Of a stretch of DNA of 64,000 bases, positions 1 through 8,306 are shown piece after piece. The notes under the pieces were generated by a model. That model made no database searches and was not told the origin of the DNA. It was given only the letters and a program-made list of their open reading frames with translations. Positions within the stretch are counted from its first letter, which is position 1. Each line of letters starts with the position of its first letter. The stretch comes from Bacillota bacterium (lineage in GTDB: Bacteria; Bacillota; Clostridia; Lachnospirales; Lachnospiraceae). The stretch is from positions 18,659 through 82,658 of the forward strand of contig JAEWYQ010000001.1 of the NCBI GenBank assembly GCA_023395555.1, read 5' to 3'. The position numbers were made by a program, and so were the translations under genes.

Positions 1-547
1 GACCATCAAAGCCAAGACCAGGGATGTGTAGAACTTCATCCTTGCGAAGCGTGACATAGCCACCTTGGGGATTGATACCGCTTTCATTAACATCACGATA
101 ATATTTGTATACTAACTCTCCATTTGATGCTCGGCTAACATCCATTTTGCTTGGTAACAGAGGATAAAGTGCAATCGCTTGGCCACGCCCGTTTCGAACA
201 ACCTGTGCGTAGGCATTACCCCAAAGCAAAAGATGACTCATAAGTGTTTCTCGAAACACGAATGAAGTCATCTCTGGATTTGGTTCATCATGAAGAAGGT
301 GATACAACGGATGGAAAGGTATTCTTTCTTTTCCTCCGTCCGAACGATATCTATATACGTGTAGTGGAAGTCCTGCTACAGCTTCGGCTAGTATTCTTAC
401 ACATGCATATACTGCCGTTGTCTGCATGGCAGTTCGCTCATTAACCGTTTTACCAGCTGTTGTTCCACCAAATAAGAATGAAAACGAACTGCCCACACGA
501 TTTTGCGGTTTATCTCTTGATTTGAACATTCCTTTTAATAGATTCAT
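1..547 (-). CDS. HK97-type phage portal protein, N-terminal part (cut by window edge)
   Basis: Reading leftward from ATG at 547, the frame stays open to the window edge (about 182 residues). It contains the portal signature TTAVYACVRILAEAVAGLPL and, further on, LLWGNAYAQVVRNGRG and DEVLHIPGLGFDG, which are typical of phage portal proteins that form the dodecameric DNA gate at the capsid vertex. A GGAGGTG ribosome binding site sits just upstream (549-558). It follows the large terminase by about 20 bases in the same direction, the usual order of a packaging module. The C-terminal half is outside the window. Family membership is from remembered motifs and is quite secure. Confidence 0.9.
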   Translation of the reverse strand, partial: MNLLKGMFKSRDKPQNRVGSSFSFLFGGTTAGKTVNERTAMQTTAVYACVRILAEAVAGLPLHVYRYRSDGGKERIPFHPLYHLLHDEPNPEMTSFVFRETLMSHLLLWGNAYAQVVRNGRGQAIALYPLLPSKMDVSRASNGELVYKYYRDVNESGINPQGGYVTLRKDEVLHIPGLGFDG

Positions 548-566
548 AGACATCACCTCCGAATAG

Positions 567-2174
567 TTAGAATACAATTAACCCTCGATTATCATAAACA
601 GAATTGTTTGTTCCACCACGACGAATAGCTCTATCAAGAGCCATAATTGTTGCAACCGCACCATCTATCTTTTCTGTACTCTTTTCCTTATCCGGTTTAA
701 TGTTTCCTGCCGGATCAGTTCTAATAAAGATATTATCCATCATCCATCGAAGTACTGGATGTCCACCGTGAGCAAATTTCCCTTCCAAAGTTAACTTCAT
801 CAACTCTTTCGTTGGTGGTGACATATCTTTAAATCCTTGACCGAATGGCACAACTGTTAATCCTAGACCTTCTAGGTTCTGCACCATCTGAACTGCACCC
901 CAACGGTCGAAGGCAATTTCTCGAATGTTGTATTTCAGGCTTAACTCTTCTATAAAATTTTCTATAAAACCATAGTGCACTACATTTCCTTCTGTTGTTT
1001 TTAAGAAACCTTGTTTTTCCCATATATCATAGGGAACATGATCCCTTCTCACTCTTAGGTCGAGATTATCTTCTGGTATCCAAAAATAAGGAAGAATAAT
1101 ATACTTATCATCTTCATACTCTGGTGGAAATACAAGAACAAATGCTGTTATATCCGTTGTTGATGATAAGTCCAATCCACCATAGCATTGTCTACCTGCA
1201 AGACTGTCAGGGTCTACTGCAAATGAACACTTATCCCATTTTTCCATAGGCATCCAACGTACGGATTGCTTCACCCATTGGTTTAACCGAAGTTGTCTGA
1301 ATAAGTTTTCTTCTGCAGGGTTTTGCTTTGCATTTTCGCAAGCAATTTGTATCTTTTCAATATCTACCGTAATGCCCATTGAGGGGTTGGCTTTTGCCCA
1401 TACCTTAGGATCTGTCCAGTCATCAGCCTCATCGGCTCCATAAATGACTGGGTAGAATGTTGGGTCAACCTTTCGCCCTTCTAGGATATCCTTAGCCTTT
1501 TGATGTACTTCATAGCATATTGAGTGCTGATCATTCCCGGCAGTCGTAATTAGAAAATACAGTGGTTGCTTTCTAGCATCTCCGGAACCATGAGTCATAA
1601 CATCGAAAAGCTGTCGGTTTGGCTGAGCGTGTAACTCATCAAATACCACTCCATGAACATTTAAACCATGCTTTGTATATGCTTCAGCAGAAAGAACCTG
1701 ATAGAAACTCCCAAGCGGTTTATACACTAATCTCTTTTGAGAAAGTACAGGTTTTATTCTAGCTTTTAACGCCGGACATTGCTCTACCATCTCAACAGCC
1801 ACATCAAAAACAATGGATGCTTGCTGACGATCAGATGCACAGCCATACACCTCTCCACCATGCTCAAAATCACCGCAAGTAAGCAGTAGTGCTACTGCTG
1901 CCGCAAGTTCTGACTTTCCTTGCTTTTTAGCAATTTCAATATAAGCCGTATTAAACTGACGGTAGCCATTCGGCTTGATAACACCAAACAAATCTCGAAT
2001 AATCTGTTCCTGCCAGTCAATCAATTCAAATGACTGACCGTACCACTCTCCCTTGGTGTGTTTTAAACAATTTATAAAGGCTACTGCTGTATCAGCCGAA
2101 TCCTGATTATAAACCGAACCATCTGCTTTGAAGATGGTCGGCTTGTATGTCTTTAGTTTTCGTATCGCCGCCAC
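567..2174 (-). CDS. terL: Phage terminase large subunit
   Basis: This 535-residue protein is the ATP-driven DNA packaging motor with a nuclease that cuts concatemers. An adapted Walker A (KKQGKS, residues 83-88) and a Walker B (VVFDE, 176-180) mark the ATPase half. The RNase H-like nuclease half begins with GGLDLSSTTD (about 332-341) and continues with an FDRWGA segment (about 422) and the late acidic KIDGAVA (Asp about 504). Length fits the HK97-like terminase family. The start is the GTG at 2174; a GGGAG lies unusually close to it, so the start is the least certain part. It precedes the portal gene. Confidence 0.93.
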   Translation of the reverse strand: MAAIRKLKTYKPTIFKADGSVYNQDSADTAVAFINCLKHTKGEWYGQSFELIDWQEQIIRDLFGVIKPNGYRQFNTAYIEIAKKQGKSELAAAVALLLTCGDFEHGGEVYGCASDRQQASIVFDVAVEMVEQCPALKARIKPVLSQKRLVYKPLGSFYQVLSAEAYTKHGLNVHGVVFDELHAQPNRQLFDVMTHGSGDARKQPLYFLITTAGNDQHSICYEVHQKAKDILEGRKVDPTFYPVIYGADEADDWTDPKVWAKANPSMGITVDIEKIQIACENAKQNPAEENLFRQLRLNQWVKQSVRWMPMEKWDKCSFAVDPDSLAGRQCYGGLDLSSTTDITAFVLVFPPEYEDDKYIILPYFWIPEDNLDLRVRRDHVPYDIWEKQGFLKTTEGNVVHYGFIENFIEELSLKYNIREIAFDRWGAVQMVQNLEGLGLTVVPFGQGFKDMSPPTKELMKLTLEGKFAHGGHPVLRWMMDNIFIRTDPAGNIKPDKEKSTEKIDGAVATIMALDRAIRRGGTNNSVYDNRGLIVF

Positions 2175-2233
2175 CTCCCAGTGAACACTGAAAAAGGAAC
2201 CCCATAACAGGATTACTTTCCAAATAATGTAAG

Positions 2234-2416
2234 CTATTCTCTGACTTCACCCGTAAGAATGAAGCTGACATAATCATCTCTATGTTCCGATAGAAAATCA
2301 ATCAATTCATAACACCCATCCCGTTTTGCAATGTCGATAACAACAGGAATGTCAAACATATTTGTTTCTCCGGTATCTCGAATTGCTAGAATTTGATCCC
2401 TTATTTCTTCGGTCAT
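2234..2416 (-). CDS. DUF5049 small phage protein
   Basis: A 60-residue protein beginning MTEEIRDQILAIRDTGETNM and ending with a Phe-Ile-Leu-Thr-Gly segment, a pattern I recognise as DUF5049, a small family found in phages and mobile elements of Clostridia. Function is unknown. Its ATG overlaps the stop of the upstream cyclotransferase gene (ATGA arrangement), and a GAGGAGG site lies upstream, so the two are translationally coupled. It sits just ahead of the large terminase. Confidence 0.75.
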   Translation of the reverse strand: MTEEIRDQILAIRDTGETNMFDIPVVIDIAKRDGCYELIDFLSEHRDDYVSFILTGEVRE

Positions 2417-2862
2417 TCTCCATCCTCCTCTGCAGAGTCGCTAACAGCGTTTCGTAAGATATCAACATTAAAGTCTGCACTTTTATAGCCTTCTAAAATA
2501 GTACTGTAATAATAACAACTTGGTTGACCGAGTGGTCTTCCTTCATTCATAATATAAACCATTGCCGTCACGTATTTTTTATCTAGTCTTATCTTAAGTG
2601 TTTCCTTTCGATAAAGAAATGGCCATCCTTCATAACGGTCAAGTGCTGTCTCATCTGCGTGTGTGATTTCCCATACAAGTACTGGCACACTTCCTCCCTT
2701 ATAAGGCTCAATGGTTGCCACAGCTCCCGCATGTGAGCCTCTAAAAAGTAACCGATAATTATTTATTTTACTTGCTCCGACCACCTTTGCTGTGGGGCAT
2801 CTATTTGCCATCTGCTCCAAATTAAGATTGGAGCCGTAGGCAATGTAAAGTTTATTGTTCAT
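2413..2862 (-). CDS. Gamma-glutamylcyclotransferase-like protein (GGCT/AIG2 fold)
   Basis: The 149-residue protein opens with LYIAYGSNLN, the substrate-loop signature of the gamma-glutamylcyclotransferase fold, and carries the expected catalytic glutamate in DRYEGWP (about residues 76-82). Enzymes of this fold cleave gamma-glutamyl amides by internal cyclisation to 5-oxoproline. It lies immediately downstream of an amidoligase gene in the same direction with a good AGGAGG site. Amidoligase and cyclotransferase-like genes are known to be neighbours in mobile elements, which suggests making and reversing an amide bond, but the substrate is unknown. Confidence 0.85.
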   Translation of the reverse strand: MNNKLYIAYGSNLNLEQMANRCPTAKVVGASKINNYRLLFRGSHAGAVATIEPYKGGSVPVLVWEITHADETALDRYEGWPFLYRKETLKIRLDKKYVTAMVYIMNEGRPLGQPSCYYYSTILEGYKSADFNVDILRNAVSDSAEEDGE

Positions 2863-2898
2863 TGTAATCCTCCTTTGGTTTTGAGTTTATTGGATTGT

Positions 2899-3798
2899 TC
2901 AGGCTGCCCGAAATCGCCAAGCTGCAGAACCCGAAAGCGCTGCGGTTAGATGCTCTCTGCAGTTAGCAAACTCCTCTCCAATAAAGCCAATGCGGTTTAA
3001 GTAAGTCCTCATTGCAAACTTCTCGTTTTCAACCTGTGGTTTCTTTGCTGATGCACATTTTTGCGTTATGGCTTGGTTGTTAACGGCTAGAGCAAGAACG
3101 ATGTAGCTTCTTATCTTCCCCGCATGAAGTTCGCTATTAAATCCCCTAAGCTCAACCGTATGGTTTCCTGTGAAAAAACTATGGAGGTTTAAGAAGTGGT
3201 ATCGGCTGTTGTGGTAATGCGTACTTTTGCTTTCGCTGTAGCCCTCATACCAAATATCCTCAAGCTGTCGCATGGTTTTAGGCTTTTTGCGATTCATTTT
3301 CTCGACCAGAATGCTATCCATCTTTTTGCAGTAGCTCATTCTCTGAGGTGCTATCTGCAGTGCCTTGTAGAAAAGGTCATTCTTGCTTGCAATGATATTT
3401 ACAAAATTTCGTATGCTTCTTGGTGTATGGTCTGCCCCATCAAGGTGAATGTGAATTCCGCAAGTTGAATTTGTAAATGCTCCTGCGTGACGAAGCTGCC
3501 TAACCAATTCTTGTAAGGTTTCTATATCTTCTAGGTAGGTAAGGATCGGACTAACCAGCTCAACGCTGTATTCTCTTCCAGCAGAAACTGTTCTTCCCCT
3601 TTCTTTCCTTTGGCAATTAATGCTGCCATCGTACATTACTTTCCAAACCCTACCGTCCGCTGTTGTTACCTTCTTGGTGTCGTAATATGTTCCACCCTCC
3701 GAATAAGTTCCTTGTAAAAATTCTGCTGCCACTTTGGCTGCTCTTTCTCTTGTAATTCCTGTGAACTCAATCTCAATTCCGAAATTTGCTCTCAACAT
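2899..3798 (-). CDS. Amidoligase family protein (Amidoligase_2 type)
   Basis: The 299-residue protein begins FGIEIEFTGITRERAAKVAA and contains the histidine motif CGIHIHLDGADHTPRSIRNF, both typical of the COOH-NH2 ligase family known as amidoligases, which share a fold with glutamine synthetase. They are predicted to form amide bonds on peptides or cell-surface targets. The last ~45 residues (VENEKFAMRTYLNRIGFIG onward) closely match the C-terminus of the nearby virulence-related protein, so it appears to be a separate appended module. AAGGAGAG precedes the ATG. Substrate is unknown. Confidence 0.85.
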   Translation of the reverse strand: MLRANFGIEIEFTGITRERAAKVAAEFLQGTYSEGGTYYDTKKVTTADGRVWKVMYDGSINCQRKERGRTVSAGREYSVELVSPILTYLEDIETLQELVRQLRHAGAFTNSTCGIHIHLDGADHTPRSIRNFVNIIASKNDLFYKALQIAPQRMSYCKKMDSILVEKMNRKKPKTMRQLEDIWYEGYSESKSTHYHNSRYHFLNLHSFFTGNHTVELRGFNSELHAGKIRSYIVLALAVNNQAITQKCASAKKPQVENEKFAMRTYLNRIGFIGEEFANCREHLTAALSGSAAWRFRAA

Positions 3799-3837
3799 TG
3801 TTTTTCTCTCCTTTTAAAGTGTGTATGTCCTTTCGGC

Positions 3838-3879
3838 ATGTATATATATCACTCTAAAAGGTTATATATCAAGACAATT
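3838..3879 (-). promoter_or_regulatory. Phage promoter/operator-like motif upstream of amidoligase gene
   Basis: On the minus strand this stretch reads CTTGATATATAA followed by TTTAGAGTGATATATA. TTGATA with an 18-base spacer to TATATA resembles a sigma-A promoter. The second half recurs 1 kb away (4893-4909) and the first half at 11,997-12,008, each in an intergenic gap ahead of a leftward phage gene, so it is likely a shared phage control site. Confidence 0.5.
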
Positions 3880-3944
3880 CACCGATATATCGCGGCATAA
3901 TCTACACAATCTTTTTGTACATTTCCGTGGCTAAAATGTGTAGT

Positions 3945-4172
3945 TTACTCTTCGATTGTCCTACATGAGTCCTCGCCAAAAACCACTCCTAGAGAACCTC
4001 CCCTATCCCATTTCACATGAATAGTACCAATATCATCAACACCGGTAACGGTTCCTTTATCTCCAGGCATTAGTTTCGTATAAGGGTCATTCATTTCTAT
4101 AAGAACCACTCTCGTTCCGGGAATGTATGAATCCTTCAACCGTTTTAATGTATCTGCTGATATTCCTCTCAT
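3945..4172 (-). CDS. DUF4314 small phage protein
   Basis: A 75-residue protein with the SH3-like pattern GTRVVLIEMNDPYTKLMPGD then GTVTGVDDIGTIHVKWDRGG, which I recognise as DUF4314, common in Clostridia prophages and conjugative elements. Function is unknown. Its ATG directly abuts the stop of the upstream virulence-related gene, whose 3' end provides the GAGGTGG ribosome binding site, so the two genes are co-translated. Confidence 0.8.
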   Translation of the reverse strand: MRGISADTLKRLKDSYIPGTRVVLIEMNDPYTKLMPGDKGTVTGVDDIGTIHVKWDRGGSLGVVFGEDSCRTIEE

Positions 4173-4861
4173 TATTGTTCCACCTCCTCAAGCTTAGATG
4201 GTGTACTTTTAAATGCAGAACTTCCTGTTAGCTTCGAAAGTAGAATCTTTCGCACTTTCTTATATTCCGAACCGATAAAACCAAGGCGAAGAAGGAAGCA
4301 GCGGAAGGCATATTTCTCATTCTCTACTTCCTTTGCTGTTGCAGTTATTCTCACCTGTGTCTTAGCCATCTCACATATTGCTGTAATAAAATGTGTGTAA
4401 GCCTTAACCTCATCTGCACTTGAGTCAAATGGAAACCAAGGAAAGCGAAATGTTTCTTCAGTCTGCTCAATCGGAAGGGCTTCAACACCGAGTGCTTTCT
4501 TTATAAGAGCTCCTTTGCTTTGAATGAGCTTATCAAGATTTGCCATAGCAGTGTCAGTAAAGCCTTCCTTCGGTATCTCAATTGCAAGCAAGTCAGAGGC
4601 GTTTGTGTTGCCCTGTGTTGCGTTTTCAGGCTCTTCAAAGGCAAACCCTCGACCAACAAGTTTATCGAGCAGTATTTCCACCGTTTCGCTGTCTGTGCGG
4701 TCATCAAATATAAGTGTTCCTTCTTTATCCACCGCAAAGCCATCAATATCATAAATGAATGTCGGTGCTCCTCTATAAACTGGCTTTACTTCAAGGATCT
4801 CACCGATTGCAGTAACGAATGCTTTTCGTTCACTCCCTGAACGATTAAATCGTATTTTCAT
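4172..4861 (-). CDS. Phage 'virulence-related' family protein
   Basis: Starting at the ATG at 4861 (MKIRFNRSGSERKAFVTAIG), which has AAAGGTGG upstream, this gives 229 residues; an upstream in-frame start would add 21 residues without a good site. The N-terminal part belongs to a family usually annotated virulence protein in Bacillota phages, although no virulence role is established. The C-terminal ~45 residues (VENEKYAFRCFLLRLGFIG onward) match the end of the neighbouring amidoligase, showing a shared module. The two genes flank DUF4314 and are probably expressed together. Confidence 0.75.
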   Translation of the reverse strand: MKIRFNRSGSERKAFVTAIGEILEVKPVYRGAPTFIYDIDGFAVDKEGTLIFDDRTDSETVEILLDKLVGRGFAFEEPENATQGNTNASDLLAIEIPKEGFTDTAMANLDKLIQSKGALIKKALGVEALPIEQTEETFRFPWFPFDSSADEVKAYTHFITAICEMAKTQVRITATAKEVENEKYAFRCFLLRLGFIGSEYKKVRKILLSKLTGSSAFKSTPSKLEEVEQ

Positions 4862-4889
4862 ATTCCTTATACCACCTTTCTTTTTGGTA

Positions 4890-4925
4890 GTGTTATATAT
4901 CACTCTAAACCAAGTAAATAGCAAG
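4890..4925 (-). promoter_or_regulatory. Second copy of phage TTTAGAGTGATATATA motif
   Basis: Minus-strand TTTAGAGTGATATATAA (4893-4909) lies about 35 bases upstream of the virulence-related gene and matches the motif at 3841-3858 exactly over 16 bases. A promoter with TATATA as -10 is plausible, though the -35 is poor here. Confidence 0.45.
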
Positions 4926-4978
4926 TGGTATGTAGCTTATATTTTACATTCTACTATTTACACAAAGCTGTATTTATT

Positions 4979-6898
4979 TCATGAATTAAGTTCTACAATG
5001 CCTGCAAGTACAAAGCAAACGCATGGCAAGGCAACACCATTTCCCCACATTTTATATTCTGCTGAATCCGAGTGAGGATGTTGTAACCATTTGATAATTT
5101 GCTTTCTACTTTTTGGTTTCTTAGCTTTCCCAATTATTTTTCGATGTGTTTCAAAAACATCCATCCAGAAAGCAATATCTTCTTCCGTAGGATCTTTTGT
5201 CTCAAGATCACTGCACCACCAATCCGGGAATCCTTGAAGTCTCGCACATTCTGTAGGTGTCAGCCTTCTTACGATATACTCAGGCTCTACAATATGATAA
5301 TCGCCACTGAAGGCTTCCTGATTACCAAGCCACTGCTTCGAACCCATACTGGCAGCAATTGTTCCAAACACTTCTTTGCCAGATGCTGTTTTTACAGCAT
5401 TAATTAAAGGTGGGTCTTTATAATCCGTAGCCACAAGTGTATTTGCAAGCTCTGTTTCTGCACTGGTAAAGAAGGATGCCTTACTGGACGAATAAGTTGG
5501 CGTTGCAACCGCACTCGGCCCCTGCACATTTAGTGTTGAAGAGATGCCTTCATCGTTTATACCTAAGTTTCTTGCAAAGTTCTGACCACAATTAAAGCTT
5601 TCTCTATCAATGGCATAGATTACAGCGTGTTTATCTACGGTATTTAACGTGAAAGAGATATCCTCACTTAAGCCATCCCCTTGTGGACCATTGCAGTCTT
5701 TCCTTCCAATCATAGAGCCTTGCAGTGCAACCACAGCAATACCGCCTTGATTACAGGAAGGATTACCTCCGTTACAATCCACCGTGCGTGAAGTATCTGC
5801 CTCATAGATACCGCTGTAGGGGTTATCAGATTTCATAGAGTTGCTATCCTTAGCACAAATTCCAAAAGCCGTAGGTACAAATAAGGTCTGATCATTATTA
5901 CAAGAAATCGTGGCAGATTTATTATCCTGTATCAAAGCTCCTTTACCGCCACCTTCACAGCCACACCGTATTTTTAATGTCTTTGGTGTTTCCATTACAA
6001 AAGGTTGATTATTGCCACCCGTACCAAAAGTAGCAAGAACTGTCTGCGCTGTTTCCAGCGGACCCACATACCGACTGTCCTGGGAGTGGTTTTCAAATAC
6101 CAGTGGAGGGTGGTTTGATTTAGCACGAAGGGTGCTAGTCATATCCTCTGTGACATCCATACGATTCCCACCTTGGTCATTTAAGCAGATCGTGCCTGTT
6201 TCTCCAGTGCCACCTTTAATATTGGTGGTAGTTCCTTCCCACGGCTTGATGCTCTGCGAAGAATCCCTTGACAAGCCTTCGGACTCAAATAATATTTTTC
6301 CGGCACTCCTACCTGTAAAATCTGCGACAAGGTAAATACGTTTTCTTCGTTGGGGTACTCCCCAGTATTGCGCATCAATTGTTCTCCAGGCGATGGAGTA
6401 ATCTTCTCCCACGATTTCTCCTGCACTAAGCCATTTGTTAGGCTTAGGAATAGATATGGTTTTATCTTTAATCCCTGTGATGCTTTCGAGGACTGCCCTA
6501 AAGTCCTCTCCTTTGTTTGAAGAGAATGCTCCGGGGACATTTTCCCACACAATAAATCTTGGATATTGTCCATTCGTTTTGCACCTCATTTCCTTAACAA
6601 TTCGGATTGCTTCATAAAAAAGGACGGATTGTTCTCCGTCCAGACCTGCTCTTTTCCCTGCTACACTCATATCCGTGCAAGGAGAGCCGAAGGTAATTAT
6701 ATCTACAGGCGGAAGCTCCGCCCCGTAAAGTTTATTGATATCTCCATAATGCTTCATCTGTGGGATACGTTTGGTTGTAACCCTGATTGGAAATGGTTCG
6801 ATTTCAGATGCCCATAAAGGTTTAATACCACAGAGAATACCTCCCAAGGCAAATCCTCCACTTCCATCAAAGAGTGAGCCGAGGGTTAGTTTATTCAT
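4979..6898 (-). CDS. Phage DNA cytosine-5 methyltransferase with repeat-expanded recognition region
   Basis: A 639-residue C5-methyltransferase. Motif I is GSLFDGSGGFALGG (7-20), the catalytic cysteine is in FGSPCTDMSVAGKRAG (Cys74), ENVPGAF supplies motif VI, and QRRKRIYLVADF motif VIII. The late motif RRLTPTECARLQGFPDWW lies near residue 540, and the end (YKMWGNGVALP) supplies motif X. Between about 230 and 530 the target-recognition area is greatly expanded and holds about eight degenerate units of the form Ser/Thr-x-Thr-Leu/Val followed by 8-20 residues and a hydrophobic strand. It likely protects phage DNA from host restriction. Its ATG overlaps the stop of the upstream ParB-methyltransferase. 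Confidence 0.92.
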   Translation of the reverse strand: MNKLTLGSLFDGSGGFALGGILCGIKPLWASEIEPFPIRVTTKRIPQMKHYGDINKLYGAELPPVDIITFGSPCTDMSVAGKRAGLDGEQSVLFYEAIRIVKEMRCKTNGQYPRFIVWENVPGAFSSNKGEDFRAVLESITGIKDKTISIPKPNKWLSAGEIVGEDYSIAWRTIDAQYWGVPQRRKRIYLVADFTGRSAGKILFESEGLSRDSSQSIKPWEGTTTNIKGGTGETGTICLNDQGGNRMDVTEDMTSTLRAKSNHPPLVFENHSQDSRYVGPLETAQTVLATFGTGGNNQPFVMETPKTLKIRCGCEGGGKGALIQDNKSATISCNNDQTLFVPTAFGICAKDSNSMKSDNPYSGIYEADTSRTVDCNGGNPSCNQGGIAVVALQGSMIGRKDCNGPQGDGLSEDISFTLNTVDKHAVIYAIDRESFNCGQNFARNLGINDEGISSTLNVQGPSAVATPTYSSSKASFFTSAETELANTLVATDYKDPPLINAVKTASGKEVFGTIAASMGSKQWLGNQEAFSGDYHIVEPEYIVRRLTPTECARLQGFPDWWCSDLETKDPTEEDIAFWMDVFETHRKIIGKAKKPKSRKQIIKWLQHPHSDSAEYKMWGNGVALPCVCFVLAGIVELNS

Positions 6899-8157
6899 TC
6901 TGCATTCACCTCTGGCAAATCACTATACTTATATTTGGTACCATCTCTTAGAAGAAGTACACCATCTGAATTACCGACTTGCTCAATATATCGATTGACA
7001 ATAACATCACAATACTTTTCATCTAACTCAACCATATAGCAGATACGATCAATCTGCTCACAAGCAATAAGTGTGCTTCCAGAGCCTCCGAAGGGGTCAA
7101 GAACGATTGAGTTAGTTAAACTGGAATTTCTAATTGGATAAGCTACAAGTGCTACTGGTTTCATCGTTGGATGATCCGCATTTTTACTCGGCCTGTCAAA
7201 TTCCCAGATAGTCGTTTGCTTTCGATCGGAGTACCATTGATGTTTCCCTTTTTTCTTCCATCCAAAGAGAATTGGTTCATGCTGCCATTGGTATGGACTT
7301 CTTCCTAAAACAAGACTTTGTTTTTTCCATATGCAAGTACCACTTAAATAAAACCCTGCATCAGAAAAAGCTTTTCTAAAGTTAAGTCCTTCCGTATCGG
7401 CATGGAAAACATAAATGGAACCATCATCAGCAATAACCTTTGCCATATTGCTAAAACTATCAAAAAGGAAATTAAAAAAGGCATCTGACGAAAGATTATC
7501 ATTTTGTATCTTTCCTGCAGTGCCTTCATATTGGACATTATATGGGGGATCCGTCACGATTAAATTTGCCTTTTTACCATCCATTAATTTTTCATATGTT
7601 TCTGATTTTGTACTATCTCCACATAAAAGACGATGCCTACCTAAAATCCACAAATCACCTTGCTTTGAGAATGTAGGTTTCTTCAGCTCCGCTTCTACAT
7701 CAAAATCATCTTCTTTAACATCTTCAGCGGAGTTTAATAGTGTATTTAATTCAGCTGCATCGAAACCTAAAAGATCAATATCAAAATCAAGTTCCTGTAA
7801 ACTTTCCAATTCAATGGCCAATAAATCTTTATCCCATCCTGCATCTTCAGCTAGCCTGTTATCTGCAATAATGTAGGCTTTCTTTTGTGCCTCAGTTAGA
7901 TGGTCAACAAATACGCAAGGTACTGTTTCTAAGCCATCCTCTTTTGCAGCTAACAATCTACCATGCCCTGCTATAATATTATATTTTCTATCAATTAGAA
8001 TCGGATTCACAAAACCGAACTCTCTAAGGCTTGATTGGATTTTTTTTATTTGCTCTTTGCTATGGGTTCTTGAATTATTTGCATATGGTACAAGTTTTGA
8101 GATTTCAACTTGCTGCAATTCATGGGTAAACTTCTTTTCATTATCCAATTTTCTCAC
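6895..8157 (-). CDS. ParB-like nuclease domain fused to DPPY DNA methyltransferase
   Basis: The 420-residue protein has an N-terminal ParB/Srx-like domain (residues ~15-95, with IIAGHGRLLAAKEDG at 61-75) and a C-terminal amino-methyltransferase of the beta type: DPPY (203-206) precedes the SAM-binding LDPFGGSGSTLIACE. Such fusions methylate adenine N6 or cytosine N4 in many phages and conjugative elements. The start is a GTG at 8157, inside the 3' end of the preceding small gene. It overlaps the downstream cytosine methyltransferase by four bases, so the phage carries a coupled pair of modification enzymes next to its packaging genes. Confidence 0.9.
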   Translation of the reverse strand: MRKLDNEKKFTHELQQVEISKLVPYANNSRTHSKEQIKKIQSSLREFGFVNPILIDRKYNIIAGHGRLLAAKEDGLETVPCVFVDHLTEAQKKAYIIADNRLAEDAGWDKDLLAIELESLQELDFDIDLLGFDAAELNTLLNSAEDVKEDDFDVEAELKKPTFSKQGDLWILGRHRLLCGDSTKSETYEKLMDGKKANLIVTDPPYNVQYEGTAGKIQNDNLSSDAFFNFLFDSFSNMAKVIADDGSIYVFHADTEGLNFRKAFSDAGFYLSGTCIWKKQSLVLGRSPYQWQHEPILFGWKKKGKHQWYSDRKQTTIWEFDRPSKNADHPTMKPVALVAYPIRNSSLTNSIVLDPFGGSGSTLIACEQIDRICYMVELDEKYCDVIVNRYIEQVGNSDGVLLLRDGTKYKYSDLPEVNAE

Positions 8158-8299
8158 CCCGTTCTAGTAATTTTATAAGACCTTTATTTGCACCAACAAC
8201 ATCGCCAGCTAATGCTTGCCCACGTATTGTTTTATACTGTTGCGTAGTTAATCTTTCTCTTTGCTTTTTTAAATGCTTTAAAAATACATTTAGAGTCAT
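8141..8299 (-). CDS. Small conserved phage protein (52 residues)
   Basis: Reading leftward from ATG at 8299 gives 52 residues starting MTLNVFLKHLKKQRERLTTQ and containing QYKTIRGQALAGDVVGANKG. The pattern is one I have seen as a short conserved gene between terminase and methyltransferase genes in Clostridia phages; no function is known. It is basic and probably helical. The next gene starts inside its last codons, which supports translation of both. Confidence 0.6.
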   Translation of the reverse strand: MTLNVFLKHLKKQRERLTTQQYKTIRGQALAGDVVGANKGLIKLLERGEKIG

Positions 8300-8306
8300 A
8301 TGCTAC

